Origin: Cohnella sp. CFH 77786
GTDB lineage: Bacteria; Bacillota; Bacilli; Paenibacillales; Paenibacillaceae
DNA: 64,000 nucleotides
Direction: 5' to 3'
Assembly: GCF_019400745.1 (NCBI RefSeq)
Contig: NZ_WJIB01000002.1
Span: 434,001 to 498,000 of the forward strand
Made by a program: the position numbers and the translations under genes. The notes beneath the pieces are model-generated. The model was given only the letters and a program-made list of their open reading frames with translations, was not told the DNA's origin and ran no database searches. Shown here piece after piece: positions 62,565 to 64,000 of the stretch; positions within the stretch are counted from its first letter, which is position 1; each line of letters begins with the position of its first letter.

Positions 62565-63550
62565 GCGACATTGAAGTTCCTCCAACAGGCAAGCGGCGTA
62601 ATTCCCCCCAGGGGACGCCGGCGGGCATTCCCGTTCCCGCGGATCCGCCGCCTCCGGGGCCTTGGAAGACCGCGGCCAAGAAGTTCATGCATAATCCTTT
62701 TGCGGTTGCGGGACTCGTCATCGTTTTGATTTTCGTTCTGATCGCGCTGCTCGCCCATAAGCTGGCTCCTTACGATCCGACCCGGATCGATATGATGTTC
62801 CCGAACCTGCCGGCCGGCTCGGAAGGCCATCTGCTCGGGACGGACGAATTGGGACGGGATATCTTGTCCCGGCTGATCTACAGCAGCCAAATCTCGCTGA
62901 AGGTCGGTTTCTCCGTCGCCATCGTTTCCGTCGTGATCGGCGCGATGATCGGCGCCGTATCCGGCTATTTCGGCGGTTGGGTGGACACGGTTTTCATGCG
63001 GCTGGTCGACGTCATGTACTCGATTCCCACGTTGTTCCTCAATATTTTGATTTTGGCCATTTTCGGCTCGAAGTCGACTTATCTGATCTGGATTCTCGCG
63101 CTCACCAGCTGGATGGGCGTGGCCCGGCTCGTGCGCGGCAATTATTTGCAGCTGCGGGAGATGCAGTACGTAGAAGCGGCCAAGGCGATCGGAGTGTCCG
63201 ATTGGCGCATTATTTTCGTCCATCTGCTCCGCAACTCTTCGGCTCCGATCATCGTGACCGCCACGCTCATGGTGGGGAACGCGATTTTGAGCGAATCGGC
63301 GCTTTCTTATTTGGGACTGGGAATCCAGACTCCGGATACGAGCTGGGGCCTGATGCTTAGCAACGCTCAGGAATTCATGCTGACCGATCCCCTGCTGGCT
63401 TTATATCCCGGTTTGTGCATTCTGATCGTCGTGCTGGCCGTGAATTTCATCGGTGACGGCATTCGCGACGCCATGGATCCCCGCAAAACGACGATCCCGC
63501 GAAGGAGGCTGGACCAATGGCGGACAAAATTCTCGAAATCCGGAACATGA
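62561..63550 (+). CDS. OppC/DppC-type ABC permease
   Basis: The 329-residue permease has a Pro-rich N-terminal tail, the OppC_N helix (NPFAVAGLVIVLIFVLIALL), HLLGTDELGRDILSRLIY and an EAA loop (QYVEAAKAIGVSDWRIIFVH). It pairs with the upstream permease. Its 3' end overlaps the ATPase gene by 34 bp, indicating tight translational coupling. Confidence 0.93.
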   Translation: MSDIEVPPTGKRRNSPQGTPAGIPVPADPPPPGPWKTAAKKFMHNPFAVAGLVIVLIFVLIALLAHKLAPYDPTRIDMMFPNLPAGSEGHLLGTDELGRDILSRLIYSSQISLKVGFSVAIVSVVIGAMIGAVSGYFGGWVDTVFMRLVDVMYSIPTLFLNILILAIFGSKSTYLIWILALTSWMGVARLVRGNYLQLREMQYVEAAKAIGVSDWRIIFVHLLRNSSAPIIVTATLMVGNAILSESALSYLGLGIQTPDTSWGLMLSNAQEFMLTDPLLALYPGLCILIVVLAVNFIGDGIRDAMDPRKTTIPRRRLDQWRTKFSKSGT

Positions 63551-64000
63551 CCGCCGCCTTCCTTACGGATCAAGGAATGGTGAAAGCCGCGGACCGGGTC
63601 TCCCTCGAGATCGAAAAAGGGAAGACGTTGTGCGTGGTCGGCGAGTCCGGCAGCGGAAAAAGCGTGACGGCATTGTCGGTGATGCGGCTGATCGATTTCG
63701 CAGGCGGCACGATCACGGAAGGCGAAGTGCGGTTTGACGGTCAGGATTTGGTCCGGATGAAACAGCAAGAGATGCTGAAAATCCGCGGCAACCGCATTAC
63801 GATGATTTTCCAGGACCCGATGTCGGCCCTGAATCCCGTCTTCACGGTCGGGGAACAGATCGCCGAAGCGCTCCGGACGCATAAGGGAGTCGGCCAGAAG
63901 GAAGCTTGGCGGCAAAGCGTGGAAATGTTGAGGAAGGTCCGGATTCCGGATCCGGAAATCCGGGCGCGGCAGTACCCGTACGAAATGTCGGGCGGCATGT
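63517..64000 (+). CDS. OppD/DppD-type ABC ATPase, N-terminal part (cut by window edge)
   Basis: 161 codons are visible. The Walker A motif is [12 protein letters not shown], the Q loop [11 protein letters not shown], and the ABC signature begins at the edge (EMSGGM). It starts at ATG 63517 with GAAGGAGG eight bases upstream, inside the end of the permease gene. It powers import by the transporter encoded upstream. Confidence 0.93.
   Translation, partial: MADKILEIRNMTAAFLTDQGMVKAADRVSLEIEKGKTLCVVGESGSGKSVTALSVMRLIDFAGGTITEGEVRFDGQDLVRMKQQEMLKIRGNRITMIFQDPMSALNPVFTVGEQIAEALRTHKGVGQKEAWRQSVEMLRKVRIPDPEIRARQYPYEMSGGM

Overview
The window looks like the chromosome of a spore-forming, high-GC Gram-positive rod of the Paenibacillus/Cohnella type. 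This is inferred from strong GGAGG ribosome sites, frequent TTG/GTG starts, a CotS-like spore-coat kinase relative, a YdjO-like zinc ribbon, a CitA-type citrate synthase, DeoR/AraC/MocR regulators and Opp-type transporters. No rRNA, tRNA, CRISPR array or intact insertion sequence was seen.

Layout. 1-2053: the start of a two-component kinase, its response regulator and an ArsR-type regulator, divergent from a GH51 arabinofuranosidase (2200-3693). 3956-5268: a 51-bp tandem repeat array behind a 63-bp element that recurs at 52.8 kb, then a Gln/Asn-rich protein. 5446-11585: a leftward operon with kinase, CTP:phosphoalcohol cytidylyltransferase, glycerol-1-phosphate dehydrogenase-like protein, CDP-alcohol phosphotransferase, AdoMet decarboxylase (SpeD) and an aminotransferase homologue lacking its PLP lysine, convergent with a spermidine-synthase-like gene. 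11809-18493: metal resistance (MarR, copZ, a CopA fusion, arsC-aquaporin-arsR, and a second ArsR with a tiny Cys-Cys-rich protein under three identical operators). 18569-21515: AraC regulator divergent from an oxidoreductase and an aldo/keto reductase. 21979-24882: an unknown repeat-built protein. 25009-33338: decayed genes (CGNR-type, LysM, VOC, carboxylesterase) on both sides of an AT-rich island encoding a sugar nucleotidyltransferase, a BcsB-like protein, a membrane glycosyltransferase with a c-di-GMP-binding type N-domain and a polytopic protein. 33592-44915: citrate synthase, a DeoR-led sugar operon, moaA, MocR/EamA pair, a frameshifted DUF2203 gene, YciI, metallo-hydrolase and a helicase C-half. 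45165-48299: small HTH protein, DUF5317 protein, three tandem 33-residue peptides and a GGDEF/HD-GYP enzyme. 48479-52281: M29 peptidase, GDPD, EamA and YiaAB proteins. 53662-59233: a signalling operon (CheY-STAS, adenylate cyclase, CheA-like kinase, CheY-STAS). 59768-64000: an Opp-type peptide transporter cut by the right edge.

How the parts may work together. Two loci point to c-di-GMP: the polysaccharide glycosyltransferase could respond to it and the GGDEF/HD-GYP protein could make or degrade it. The copper and arsenic genes form a compact metal-defence block. The best candidates for undescribed systems are the polyamine plus CDP-alcohol operon, the triplicated peptides before the GGDEF/HD-GYP gene, the cyclase/CheA/dual CheY-STAS operon, and the ArsR-controlled Cys-Cys peptide.
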